Assembly (NCBI GenBank): GCA_018381595.1
Contig: JAGZRP010000029.1
Location: 1-8,316 of the forward strand
Length of the DNA: 8,316 nucleotides
Reading direction: 5' to 3'
Origin: Bacillota bacterium
Lineage (GTDB): Bacteria; Bacillota_I; Bacilli_A; RF39; UBA660
Shown here: piece after piece, positions 1 through 6,771 of the stretch
Layout of the letters: every line of letters begins with the position of its first letter
Numbering within the stretch: the stretch's first letter is position 1
Translations under genes and position numbers: made by a program
The notes under the pieces: model-generated
Databases searched by the model: none
What the model saw: the letters and a program-made list of their open reading frames with translations, nothing else
What the model was told of the DNA's origin: nothing

Positions 1-25
1 CAACAAATTTTCAAATGATGTAATG

Positions 26-55
26 AAAAAACTTCAGAAATTCTGAAGTTTTTTT
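26..55. terminator. Bidirectional intrinsic terminator, 3' of the DUF2207 gene
   Basis: A perfect inverted repeat (26-39 with 41-54) has the core CTTCAG/CTGAAG. A T run follows on the plus strand (49-55) and an A run precedes it (26-31), so both transcripts would end in a U tract. It directly abuts the TAA (57-59) of the minus-strand DUF2207 gene. Bases 1-25 to its left may be the tail of a plus-strand gene. Stops are present in two plus frames (TGA 16-18 and TAA 21-23), but too little is visible to call a gene. Confidence 0.85.
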
Positions 56-56
56 A

Positions 57-2123
57 TTAGAAGCTTCCGCCTCCTCCGCCTCCGCCGAAACTACCTCCAC
101 CAGATGAGAATCCTCCACCGAATCCTCCTGCAGATGATGAATTTCCGCCACTCGCGGTTGCTTTTGTTGCATATGCATTTCCGATAGAACTTGTCACTAA
201 ATTATTGGTAACATGAGTAAATACCATAATATCAAAGAAATCTGGTCCATAAGCTGCTTGATTCAATTCGCTCATCTCATTTAGTTTTAATTTCATTGTC
301 TTTTCTAATTCCTTGGAACAGCCAAAGACATAGGCATAAACTAAAAATTTCTCCCAAAGAATCATATCAGGTAAATCTCTTGTTTCAAAATTTCCAAAAT
401 CTTTCAAAAATCTTTTTAACGCACTCCACTTTTCATATTCAACTCGTCCAAACATGGTTCTTTTTCTAATTTGAACAAAATAGATTAATGTTGCAATTGC
501 AATGATAACAAATATAATTGGAATTAAGAAATAGATTTCAAAATAGAATCCAATAATTCCTATTACAAACCCAAGTAAAGAAGCAAAAATAGCTCCACCA
601 CTTACATTCTTTTCTTCATAAAAATTAAGACTTCTACCATGCTTTAAAACTGCTTTTTTAAAGTCTTCATATTGGTTTAAAAAAGAAGTATAACTATCTT
701 TAGCGCTATCTTGAAACTCTTTTAAAGTTGTTTCAGCACCATCTTTTTTAGAGCCAAACATCCAATCAATTAAGATTGATTCTTCTTCAAAAAATTCGCG
801 TTCTGTTTCATGATAAACCAACTTATAATTTTTCTTATCTATTTTTTCATAAGTAATTACCTTATCTGAAATCAAATTCAATAGTGTTGCAGATACATCT
901 TCATTCACTGTTGTCTTTTTCATCAAATAAGTAACACATGCTGGTCCATAATTATTTGGAATATCTCTAAAATAATCAATTTTTTGTGTACTATACTCTT
1001 TATCATATTTATGATAAATACGATATACCAAATATATCATTCCTAAAAGATAAGCAATACAAGCTCCACCAAATGATATATTTAAAAGTGTTTGTCTATC
1101 TTCACTTTTCTTTTTGATTTCTTGATAACGTTTTAAAAGTGCAGAATATTCTCCCTCTTTTGTATAAGGGGCTAAAATATTTAATTCTTGTTCTGCATTT
1201 CTGACATCACTAGGACGCAATGATTTTTCTGCTTTATCTAATGCTTTTGTTGTTGTAATGATTTGTTCTTGAATATATGCCTGTCTTCTTTGATTGGCAT
1301 CCTCTGCTCTTCTTTCCTCTACACTTAATATTTTATCAAGTGCAGTTACATGACTCCACTTTGTGCTTTTAGGGATTACATTTAAATCAAATACGAAGCG
1401 AGTATCAAAAGCTGTGTTACCAAATAAATTTTTTACTGTAATTTTAATTTCTTCTTTTGATACAAGCTCGATATTTCCATTTAACGGTCCATGAGCCCAT
1501 GCTCTTAATTCATTTTGATTATTTGGAATATGAATGCGTGCTTCATAATTTTCAATATCATTCGCTAATTCATTTCCCATTAAATTCCAACCAATTTCTG
1601 CTACATCACTATGCTTAATAGCAACATTAGTAACCGTATATTCTAAGTAAAAACCTAATGTTTCTCCATCACTTTTATTATATAAACGATATGTTTCACC
1701 ATTCAATGTACTAACCTGTGTATAAACACGTTTATCACCATTGTCAGCAGAATTCACTTTAGAAAAAAACGTTCCATCTTGATTGATAATAGAAAAATCA
1801 AGAGTTCCATTTGGAACATCGATTTCTTTTACTTTCGTTAAACGGATAGCATCTCCATTATAAATATCGCTACCCTCGAATGATGCTTCTGTTCCATTAA
1901 ATCGTGGCGCTAAAGAATTACGAAATTTGATAACACGTTCAAACCCATTGTATTCCCCATTTAAAGCAATGAATTCTTTGACGTTGATATTCCCATTTTC
2001 AAGTACAGTAATATCTGTAAAAAAGTTTTCTATAACCGGTGTTTCTTTTGCCTTCCCTACTCTTGGAAATATCAAAGCACCAACAAGAATAGAAAGTAAA
2101 ATTATTTTTTTGATTCTTTTCAT
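57..2123 (-). CDS. DUF2207 family membrane protein with glycine-rich tail
   Basis: This 688-residue envelope protein has unknown biochemical function. An N-terminal signal or anchor (residues 6-25) is followed by an extracytoplasmic DUF2207-type beta-rich domain (about 30-250). Next come a charged, probably coiled-coil stretch (about 262-345) and a membrane helix (about 347-369). A soluble segment with the family's PNNYGPA-like motif (389-395) leads to a membrane hairpin (about 509-550). The last 30 residues are almost only Gly, Ser and Phe, ending in seven glycines then SF; such poly-Gly tails are typical of the family. The start is supported by AGGAG seven bases upstream of the ATG. It lies 43 bases downstream of lemA, its usual partner, with a terminator-like hairpin between. 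No truncation is apparent. The family call is from domain order and LemA context; no role is established. Confidence 0.93.
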   Translation of the reverse strand: MKRIKKIILLSILVGALIFPRVGKAKETPVIENFFTDITVLENGNINVKEFIALNGEYNGFERVIKFRNSLAPRFNGTEASFEGSDIYNGDAIRLTKVKEIDVPNGTLDFSIINQDGTFFSKVNSADNGDKRVYTQVSTLNGETYRLYNKSDGETLGFYLEYTVTNVAIKHSDVAEIGWNLMGNELANDIENYEARIHIPNNQNELRAWAHGPLNGNIELVSKEEIKITVKNLFGNTAFDTRFVFDLNVIPKSTKWSHVTALDKILSVEERRAEDANQRRQAYIQEQIITTTKALDKAEKSLRPSDVRNAEQELNILAPYTKEGEYSALLKRYQEIKKKSEDRQTLLNISFGGACIAYLLGMIYLVYRIYHKYDKEYSTQKIDYFRDIPNNYGPACVTYLMKKTTVNEDVSATLLNLISDKVITYEKIDKKNYKLVYHETEREFFEEESILIDWMFGSKKDGAETTLKEFQDSAKDSYTSFLNQYEDFKKAVLKHGRSLNFYEEKNVSGGAIFASLLGFVIGIIGFYFEIYFLIPIIFVIIAIATLIYFVQIRKRTMFGRVEYEKWSALKRFLKDFGNFETRDLPDMILWEKFLVYAYVFGCSKELEKTMKLKLNEMSELNQAAYGPDFFDIMVFTHVTNNLVTSSIGNAYATKATASGGNSSSAGGFGGGFSSGGGSFGGGGGGGSF

Positions 2124-2141
2124 TCTCTCACTCCTACTTTT

Positions 2142-2166
2142 AAAAAAGCTTACGAAATTCGTAAGC
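2142..2166 (-). terminator. Terminator-like hairpin between lemA and the DUF2207 gene
   Basis: The inverted repeat GCTTACGAA (2148-2156) / TTCGTAAGC (2158-2166) folds into a 7-8 bp stem with a 3-5 base loop. On the minus strand it is followed by six U (2142-2147). It begins at the base next to the TAG stop of lemA (2167-2169). Only 18 bases separate the U tract from the ATG at 2123, and the ribosome binding site occupies them. There is therefore no space for a new promoter after it. It probably acts as a partial terminator or 3'-end stabiliser rather than a full stop. Confidence 0.75.
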
Positions 2167-2730
2167 CTAAAACTTTACATTTGGTACTTCTTTGTCTTTT
2201 TCAACAATTTCAAAGAATTCAGACTTTGTAAAGTGAAACATTCCAGCAATAATGTTTGATGGGAACATTTCAATTTTATTATTATATGCCATTACCGTAT
2301 CGTTATAAAATTGTCTTGCATAAGCAATTTTATCTTCTGTTTCTTGTAATGATCTTTGTAATTCCATGAAGTTTGTATTTGCCTTTAAATCAGGATAAGC
2401 TTCTGAAATAGCAAATAAGCGTCCTAAAGCTTGTGTTAAAACTCCATTTGCTTCCATTTCATCATGTGGATTTGTTGCAGAAACAGCTTGGTTTCTAGCA
2501 CTGATAACAGCATCCAATGTTTCCTTTTCATGAGATGCATATCCTTTTACAGTTTCCACTAAATTAGGAATTAAATCTGCTCTTCTTTTTAGCACAACAT
2601 CAACTTGTGCCCATTGATCTTTCACACGGTTTTTTAAACCAACTAATGAATTGTATGTTCCTGCAATCATCATAGCAAGAATCACAACAATTACTAATAC
2701 AACAATTAAAATAATCATTCCAGTACTCAT
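2167..2730 (-). CDS. lemA: LemA family protein
   Basis: This 187-residue LemA protein has the usual family length. A single N-terminal membrane helix (about 5-24) is followed by a cytoplasmic or surface helical bundle. The family hallmark is clear at residues 26-64: YNSLV, then [12 protein letters not shown], then [20 protein letters not shown] second conserved helix covers the segment around AYPDLKAN and [23 protein letters not shown], and MFPSNIIA follows near the C-terminus. LemA proteins are widespread small membrane-anchored helical proteins without a settled biochemical role. In Firmicutes they are often encoded next to DUF2207 or TPM-domain membrane proteins, as here, which suggests a shared envelope function (inference). 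The start ATG is preceded by GAGGT six bases upstream. An extended -10 promoter lies just ahead, and a hairpin follows the stop codon. Confidence 0.95.
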   Translation of the reverse strand: MSTGMIILIVVLVIVVILAMMIAGTYNSLVGLKNRVKDQWAQVDVVLKRRADLIPNLVETVKGYASHEKETLDAVISARNQAVSATNPHDEMEANGVLTQALGRLFAISEAYPDLKANTNFMELQRSLQETEDKIAYARQFYNDTVMAYNNKIEMFPSNIIAGMFHFTKSEFFEIVEKDKEVPNVKF

Positions 2731-2755
2731 ATTTTTACCTCATCTTTCTATTAAT

Positions 2756-2764
2756 ATTATAGCA
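2756..2764 (-). promoter_or_regulatory. Extended -10 promoter of lemA
   Basis: Read on the minus strand the sequence is TGCTATAAT: a perfect TATAAT -10 (2761-2756) preceded by the TGn extension, 25 bases upstream of the lemA ATG. The -35 position (about 2784-2779, TGTCTA) is poor, as is usual for extended -10 promoters. A short inverted repeat, AAATAG-ACAT-CTATTT (2776-2791), covers that -35 region and could be a regulator site, though this is weakly supported. Confidence 0.65.
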
Positions 2765-2818
2765 TATATTTTTTTAAATAGACATCTATTTTTAATAGTT
2801 GACATTTTATTATAAAAA

Positions 2819-2847
2819 GTATAAATTTACTAATTTGAATCATACTA
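2819..2847 (+). promoter_or_regulatory. Candidate sigma-G (forespore) promoter of sspI
   Basis: GTATA (2819-2823) and CATACTA (2841-2847), separated by 17 bases, fit the Bacillus subtilis sigma-G pattern (GHATR, 17-18 bases, CATWHTA) at every position. Transcription would begin near 2854, just at the AAAGGA ribosome binding site (2854-2859), giving a leader of about 15 bases before the ATG at 2869. The match agrees with the gene behind it, because known sspI genes are made in the forespore under sigma-G. A TTGACA at 2799-2804 is a less convincing alternative. Confidence 0.72.
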
Positions 2848-2868
2848 TGTTTGAAAGGATATGAGTTT

Positions 2869-3072
2869 ATGAATATTGATATTAGAAAAAGTATTTTAAA
2901 TAATTTTAAAGATTCTGAAGTAACAGAAATTAAAGATTCCATTGAATCTTCTATTCAAGAAAAAGAGGAAATTACCTTACCTGGATTAGGAGTTTTCTTT
3001 GAAATTCTATGGAATCAAAGTGATGATAATATGAAACAACAAATTTTAGAAACATTGAAAAAGGGACTATAA
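2869..3072 (+). CDS. sspI: Small acid-soluble spore protein, SspI family
   Basis: This 67-residue protein resembles Bacillus SspI along its whole length. It opens with MNIDIRKSILNN (compare MDLNLRHAVIAN), has an acidic and polar middle, then the signature LPGLGVFFEILW (residues 38-49) and a closing helix ending LKKGL. SspI is a minor spore-core protein found only in spore formers; its precise function is unclear. I chose the ATG at 2869 because AAAGGA lies nine bases upstream. The in-frame TTG at 2851 would precede the ribosome binding site and the predicted transcription start. The gene stands alone: divergent from lemA, with a sigma-G-type promoter in front and a terminator overlapping its stop codon. 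It is the main evidence that the organism makes endospores. Confidence 0.92.
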   Translation: MNIDIRKSILNNFKDSEVTEIKDSIESSIQEKEEITLPGLGVFFEILWNQSDDNMKQQILETLKKGL

Positions 3073-3084
3073 AGTCTCTTTTTT
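3058..3084 (+). terminator. Intrinsic terminator of sspI
   Basis: The left arm AAAAAGGGACT (3058-3068) pairs with AGTCTCTTTTT (3073-3083) with one G-U pair and a four-base loop, ending in a T6 run (3079-3084). The TAA stop (3070-3072) lies in the loop, so the last codons of sspI form the stem. Confidence 0.85.
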
Positions 3085-3155
3085 ACATAATTTCCCACAA
3101 AATTCCCGTTTTATTTTCAATATTTTATTTTATGATATTACCAAGGAGGAACTAG

Positions 3156-4781
3156 ATGAAAAAGAAATTACCCTATCTTTACTTTTTAATTCCTATTGGT
3201 ATTTTACTTACTGTATTATACTTTGGATTGAAAACAGAGTCAGATGGATACCGAAAAGTAAATGGTGGATATTTATATCGATTCCAAAGTGAACCTATCA
3301 AGACTGTTTATACAGAACAATTTCAAAACGAAACAGAAGAAAAAATTGAGACAATCAAAGAATCCAGAAATTTTACATTCCAAAATCTATTAATGATTTC
3401 TAATCCGTATCAAACAAATACCAATGCACTTTATATTTATTTTCATACCAATCAACGATTACAATTAAGATATACCGTTCATGTCAATGATAATGATATC
3501 AAAGATTATACTCAAATTTTAAGTAATCAGACTTCTGATAATTTAACAACAGAACATGAATATTTATTAACCGGTATTATTCCAGATAGAGTAAATAAAA
3601 TCACATTAGAATTATTAGATGAAAATAAAAATGTTGTAAAAACAAAAGTGATTGAGTTTCAAGCAAATAGTCTACTTGGAAGTGAAAAAGTAAAATTAAC
3701 AACAGAATCTGGACCTAGTAAAGAAAAATTAGAAAATGGATTATATACGATTTTAGGAAATGATTCCAAAAAACAGGATTTTATTTATTTATATGATAAT
3801 CAAGGAATTCTTCGTGGAGAAATCCCAATTATCGAATATCGTGCACATCGCATTTTATGGAAAGATAATTTAGCTTATTTCAGTATTTCTAAAAATAGTA
3901 TTGCTTCAATGAATCGATTAGGAAAGATTGAAAAAATATATTCATTAGGTCAATATGAGTTACACCATGATTATGTATTTGATGCGGATGGAAATTTACT
4001 CATTCTTGCAACGGATACCAAAAAAGATACTGTAGAAGATATTGTTATTACACTTAATTTAGAAACGGGAATGGTAAGTAAAACAGTTGATTTGAATACC
4101 CTATTTTCATCCTACCAGGAAAAAACAACGCTTCCAAAAGATGAGAAAACGTTAGATTGGATGCATATTAATTCTATTCAATATCTAAAAGAAGATGATA
4201 GTATCATTTTGAGTGCAAGAGAAACATCTACTATCATCAAATTAAAACAGATTCATACAATGCCTGAAATTGATTATTTAATCGGTTCTCAAGAGTTTTG
4301 GAAAGATACTGAATATGTAGATAAATTATTAACTAAAATTGGTGACTTTACACTTCAAGGTGGACAGCATACAGTTACGGTTCAGAAAGAGGACAGTCTC
4401 GGTGATGATGAATATTATTTATATATGTATAACAACAATATTGGCGTAAGTACTACTTATCCCGAATTTGATTGGAAAGCAAATTATCCAAATATTAGTA
4501 CTGCTGCGAAAGATGAAAATCATGTTTCCAAGTACTACCAATATTTAGTCAATGAAAAAGAACGTACTTTTACATTAGTAGATAGCTTCGATGTTGACTA
4601 TTCTGGATATGTCAGTAGTGCCCAAAACATCAATGAGAATACAATCATAGATTCCGGTATGGCGAATACCTTTGGGGAATATGATAAAAATCATCAATTA
4701 ATTACTAAGTTTCATATCAACAGTGAAAAATTTATCTATCGCGTTTATAAATACGATTTTAAAAACTTTTGGTATCAATAA
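3156..4781 (+). CDS. assT: Aryl-sulfate sulfotransferase (AssT family), membrane-anchored
   Basis: This 541-residue enzyme is likely to move a sulfate group directly from one phenolic sulfate ester to another phenol, without PAPS, outside the cell. An uncleaved N-terminal anchor (about residues 6-24, after MKKK) is followed by a beta-sandwich N-terminal domain (about 45-170). The rest is a beta-propeller (about 190-541). Candidate active-site residues match those known in E. coli AssT (His252, His356, Arg374 and the sulfated His436): HHDYVF (H270/H271), DWMHINS (H337), SARET (R355) and GGQHTV (H405). No lipobox is present, and the mature part has no cysteine, so no disulfide is needed, unlike the DsbL-dependent enterobacterial enzyme. 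AAGGAGGA, five bases before the ATG, is an excellent ribosome binding site. TATGAT at 3131-3136 is a possible but weak -10. The gene follows the sspI terminator, so it is probably transcribed alone. The true substrate is unknown. Confidence 0.88.
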   Translation: MKKKLPYLYFLIPIGILLTVLYFGLKTESDGYRKVNGGYLYRFQSEPIKTVYTEQFQNETEEKIETIKESRNFTFQNLLMISNPYQTNTNALYIYFHTNQRLQLRYTVHVNDNDIKDYTQILSNQTSDNLTTEHEYLLTGIIPDRVNKITLELLDENKNVVKTKVIEFQANSLLGSEKVKLTTESGPSKEKLENGLYTILGNDSKKQDFIYLYDNQGILRGEIPIIEYRAHRILWKDNLAYFSISKNSIASMNRLGKIEKIYSLGQYELHHDYVFDADGNLLILATDTKKDTVEDIVITLNLETGMVSKTVDLNTLFSSYQEKTTLPKDEKTLDWMHINSIQYLKEDDSIILSARETSTIIKLKQIHTMPEIDYLIGSQEFWKDTEYVDKLLTKIGDFTLQGGQHTVTVQKEDSLGDDEYYLYMYNNNIGVSTTYPEFDWKANYPNISTAAKDENHVSKYYQYLVNEKERTFTLVDSFDVDYSGYVSSAQNINENTIIDSGMANTFGEYDKNHQLITKFHINSEKFIYRVYKYDFKNFWYQ

Positions 4782-4782
4782 A

Positions 4783-4807
4783 AAAACTTCAGAATATCTG
4801 AAGTTTT
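4783..4807. terminator. Bidirectional terminator between convergent genes
   Basis: AAAACTTCAGA (4783-4793) pairs perfectly with TCTGAAGTTTT (4797-4807) around a three-base loop. U tracts are available in both directions: TTTTATTTT after it on the plus strand, and seven T's on the minus strand. It begins one base after the TAA of the sulfotransferase gene and overlaps the stop codon (4806-4808) of the minus-strand lipoprotein gene, so it serves both. Its stem core is the same as in the hairpin at 26-55. Confidence 0.88.
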
Positions 4808-5783
4808 ATTTTACGTTTGTATGAGTTCTTAATAAATCTAATCGTTCGTTATAAGAATCAACATATCCTTTATCAAAATTCTCTGCAACTAATAACCCAA
4901 ATTTTGAATTGTCTAAATTCATTTTTTTCATATTGATAATGCTTATTTTTTCTAAATTTAATACTTCATCTTTTGTAAGTTGATTTACCATTATCATTCC
5001 ATATCCATTTCCTATCTTATAAGATAAATAAGAAAGAGCATTTTGATAAATTGGAGATTTTTCATCATCTGCAATATAAAGTGCATTACTATGAAGTGAA
5101 TTTCCGGCATGATAGAGTTCATGTTTCCTTTTGTTAAACTCAATTGGCCCTAAGTGCAAAAATCCTTCCATGAGATAATTTATATTTTCTTCTTGAGTAT
5201 ACGATTCTGATGATATTCCCATACTGTGTCTCATTTTGTCTCCTTCGCAGTATTCAACATAGCTTCTTATAAATTCATTTCCAAGGTTTTTATATTTTTC
5301 GTCTATTTCTAAATGCGCTAATTTATTGCGATATTGCTCAATTAATGGACTTGGTTCTGAATAAGATAATCCCTGATTCATATCAGAATAAGCTTTTTCG
5401 TGACCAAATTGTTCCCCTTGGTAATTAGTTATAACTCTTATTGTTTTTTCATAAGCATCCTGATTTACTTTTCCATCTTCTGTTGCAATCGTGCGTGCTA
5501 TTTTTTCGTCAGATACTCCTGTTTGATATTCTCTACTTTGGTTTTCTTTATTTATCTTTTGATTGAATGAATCACTAACTCCACGATAATAATCGATAGT
5601 TCCTTCAACAATATCATTATTTAATGATTGTTCTTTGTCAATCTCCGTTTCTAAATGAATGATTTCTTCCATCACATCTTGCTCTTTTTTTTCTTCCATT
5701 TTGACACAACCGGAAGCAGTAAATAAAGTAATACCCGCTGACAATAATATTTTCTGTAGTAAATAATTATTTCTCTTTTTCAT
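4806..5783 (-). CDS. Putative lipoprotein of unknown family, paralogue of its upstream neighbour
   Basis: I do not recognise the family. The 325-residue product starts with a lipoprotein signal: KKRNN, a hydrophobic stretch, and the lipobox ASGC with the lipidated cysteine at residue 26. The mature protein is therefore likely anchored outside the membrane. I prefer the ATG at 5783, which has AAGG eight bases upstream. A GTG at 5792 is in frame but almost touches that site. The mature part is helical, polar and acidic, and has two related halves. Half 1 (about 65-185) has YYRGVSD (65-71), G89, IAT (99-101) and Y111. Half 2 (about 203-315) has MEG (205-207), PIEFNK (213-218), Y224/G227, Y246 and FDKGYVDSYN (303-312). 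The same motifs occur in the gene 21 bases upstream, so the two are a duplicated pair, probably co-transcribed. No catalytic motif is evident; binding or scaffolding roles are possible but unproven. Confidence 0.88.
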   Translation of the reverse strand: MKKRNNYLLQKILLSAGITLFTASGCVKMEEKKEQDVMEEIIHLETEIDKEQSLNNDIVEGTIDYYRGVSDSFNQKINKENQSREYQTGVSDEKIARTIATEDGKVNQDAYEKTIRVITNYQGEQFGHEKAYSDMNQGLSYSEPSPLIEQYRNKLAHLEIDEKYKNLGNEFIRSYVEYCEGDKMRHSMGISSESYTQEENINYLMEGFLHLGPIEFNKRKHELYHAGNSLHSNALYIADDEKSPIYQNALSYLSYKIGNGYGMIMVNQLTKDEVLNLEKISIINMKKMNLDNSKFGLLVAENFDKGYVDSYNERLDLLRTHTNVK

Positions 5784-6656
5784 GTTCCACACCTTAATTT
5801 CTAATTATAAAACCTTTTTCATCTTCATATTATACATATCTGTATATCCATTTAAAAATGTATTTTCAATAGTCTTCAAAAATTCATCTGTTGTTTTACT
5901 TTTCTTATGATAACCTTTTGAAACTTCTTCAGGATTTAAAAGCCCAATTTTTTTACGTTCATCGAAGTCTAATATACACAAATCAGTATTGGCTTCACTT
6001 TGTGCAATATCGACTGTTAATAATAGTAATGTCTGTTCATATTTTTCTTTATCAAAACCTGTTTCCACACTTCCAACAAAACGACTACTTTTTTCAGCGA
6101 TCATTCCTTGCAGAAACATATTTCTTTTTTTCTTATATTTATTAAGTTCAATTGGTTTATTTTCTAATTTTCTAGCTTCTAAAATTCCATTGATAAATTC
6201 TTTCAAATCCTCAGCTGCTTTCAATCCATTGGCAACATTCGTAAACTTTAATTTTGCTAATTGAAGTTTGGTATTATAAGTACTTAAATAAAGTTCTATG
6301 AATGTTTTTGCAAGTGAATAGATTGTTTCATCTGTTAATTGATTGGCAATTAAAATTTCTTTTAAATGGTCTGTAGAAGTGGTATCCAGTAATATATCTC
6401 CGATTGACATCTTTGTTTGAATGATAAGTGGCTCTACCATGTTTGTTGCTTGATAAACTGCTGTAGAGGAAGTTAAAACTTCTAATGCATGTTGATAAGC
6501 TTTTTCATTCATACTTCCACTTGTTGTTGCAATCATTTTACTATTCTGTTCATCTTTCATCCCATACATATAAAATTCATTATCTTTATCACCAAGATTT
6601 TTTAATTTTTCTTCATCAATTTTATTTTCCTTTGCATCAGTTACTCCCTTAAAATA
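4839..6656 (-). repeat. Four diverged copies of a ~115-150-residue coding unit across two genes
   Basis: Approximate units are 6656-6261 and 6197-5817 in the first gene, and 5591-5229 and 5177-4839 in the lipoprotein gene. The shared pattern is [YF]xxG[VIF] near the start and a second [YF]xxG about 15-30 residues later. Then come a polar helix with Y near its middle and [AT][LI] four residues on, usually ending in [LI]T. After a variable stretch, F[ILD]xxYxxxYN closes the unit. In the 301-residue protein the halves align at a near-constant offset: G22/G175, G50/G202, Y72/Y224, T80/T232, F137/F285, Y141/Y289 and N146/N294. The copies are visible only at protein level; the DNA has diverged. Confidence 0.72.
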
Positions 6657-6710
6657 GCTAATTACATTTATCATAAGTGGAGTCATACTATCGTTCCATA
6701 CACTTTCCAT
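5805..6710 (-). CDS. Uncharacterised helical protein with two internal repeats
   Basis: I do not recognise the family. The 301-residue protein has no signal peptide or membrane helix, and an in-frame stop (6744-6746) lies only 11 codons upstream of the ATG, so no hidden signal exists. It is probably cytoplasmic. The start is supported by AGGGGA six bases upstream. The sequence is highly charged and helical. It is a two-fold tandem repeat: YFKGVTDA (19-26), YMYGMKDEQNSK (47-58) and the helix around Y72 ending LT (80), then FIELYLSTYNTK (137-148), are echoed by FINGILEA (172-179), FLQGMIAEKSSR (199-210), the helix around Y224 ending LT (232), and FLNGYTDMYNMK (285-296). The lipoprotein encoded 21 bases downstream is a diverged copy. 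The two genes most likely form one operon from the extended -10 promoter at 6738-6746. Confidence 0.88.
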   Translation of the reverse strand: MESVWNDSMTPLMINVISYFKGVTDAKENKIDEEKLKNLGDKDNEFYMYGMKDEQNSKMIATTSGSMNEKAYQHALEVLTSSTAVYQATNMVEPLIIQTKMSIGDILLDTTSTDHLKEILIANQLTDETIYSLAKTFIELYLSTYNTKLQLAKLKFTNVANGLKAAEDLKEFINGILEARKLENKPIELNKYKKKRNMFLQGMIAEKSSRFVGSVETGFDKEKYEQTLLLLTVDIAQSEANTDLCILDFDERKKIGLLNPEEVSKGYHKKSKTTDEFLKTIENTFLNGYTDMYNMKMKKVL

Positions 6711-6737
6711 CTTAATTCCCCTTTTCTTATTATTACT

Positions 6738-6746
6738 AGTATATCA
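6738..6746 (-). promoter_or_regulatory. Extended -10 promoter of the two-gene repeat-family operon
   Basis: On the minus strand the sequence is TGATATACT: a TATACT -10 with the TGn extension, 28 bases upstream of the ATG at 6710. There is no good -35 hexamer. It lies between the nifJ terminator (6772-6807) and the start codon, the only space available for a promoter. A palindrome, TACTAGTA (6734-6741), overlaps its downstream edge. Confidence 0.55.
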
Positions 6747-6771
6747 TAACTTTGTTTATTTGAGTATATTG

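Noticed and set aside
60..150. CTCC/TCCGCC-rich DNA as a tandem repeat or microsatellite
   Set aside because: It encodes the Gly/Ser-rich tail that is normal for DUF2207 proteins; mixed glycine and serine codons show no exact repeat unit.
1927..2259. Plus-strand open frame of 110 codons
   Set aside because: It lies opposite the start of the DUF2207 gene and the end of lemA, both well supported. Its sequence is low-complexity Ile/Leu/Phe typical of an antisense shadow.
2799..2825. TTGACA with TATAAA as a vegetative promoter for sspI
   Set aside because: The spacer to TATAAA is only 15 bases, and a spore-core protein is expected under sigma-G, whose pattern is matched fully just downstream. 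It cannot be excluded entirely.
2851..2853. TTG as the sspI start
   Set aside because: It precedes the ribosome binding site and the predicted transcription start. The ATG at 2869 gives a protein matching the usual SspI N-terminus.
2757..2942. Minus-strand open frame of 61 codons
   Set aside because: It runs through the lemA promoter and antisense to sspI, with no ribosome binding site or recognisable family.
3086..3093. CATAATTT as a sporulation sigma-E -10 for the sulfotransferase
   Set aside because: The match is partial and the -35 would fall inside the sspI terminator, so it is likely chance in AT-rich DNA.
5790..5792. GTG as the lipoprotein start
   Set aside because: It lies one base from the AAGG Shine-Dalgarno sequence, too close. 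The ATG at 5783 is correctly spaced and gives a normal lipoprotein signal.
5891..6264. Two overlapping plus-strand open frames
   Set aside because: Both are antisense to the 301-residue repeat protein, rich in Phe/Leu/Tyr, with no supporting signal.
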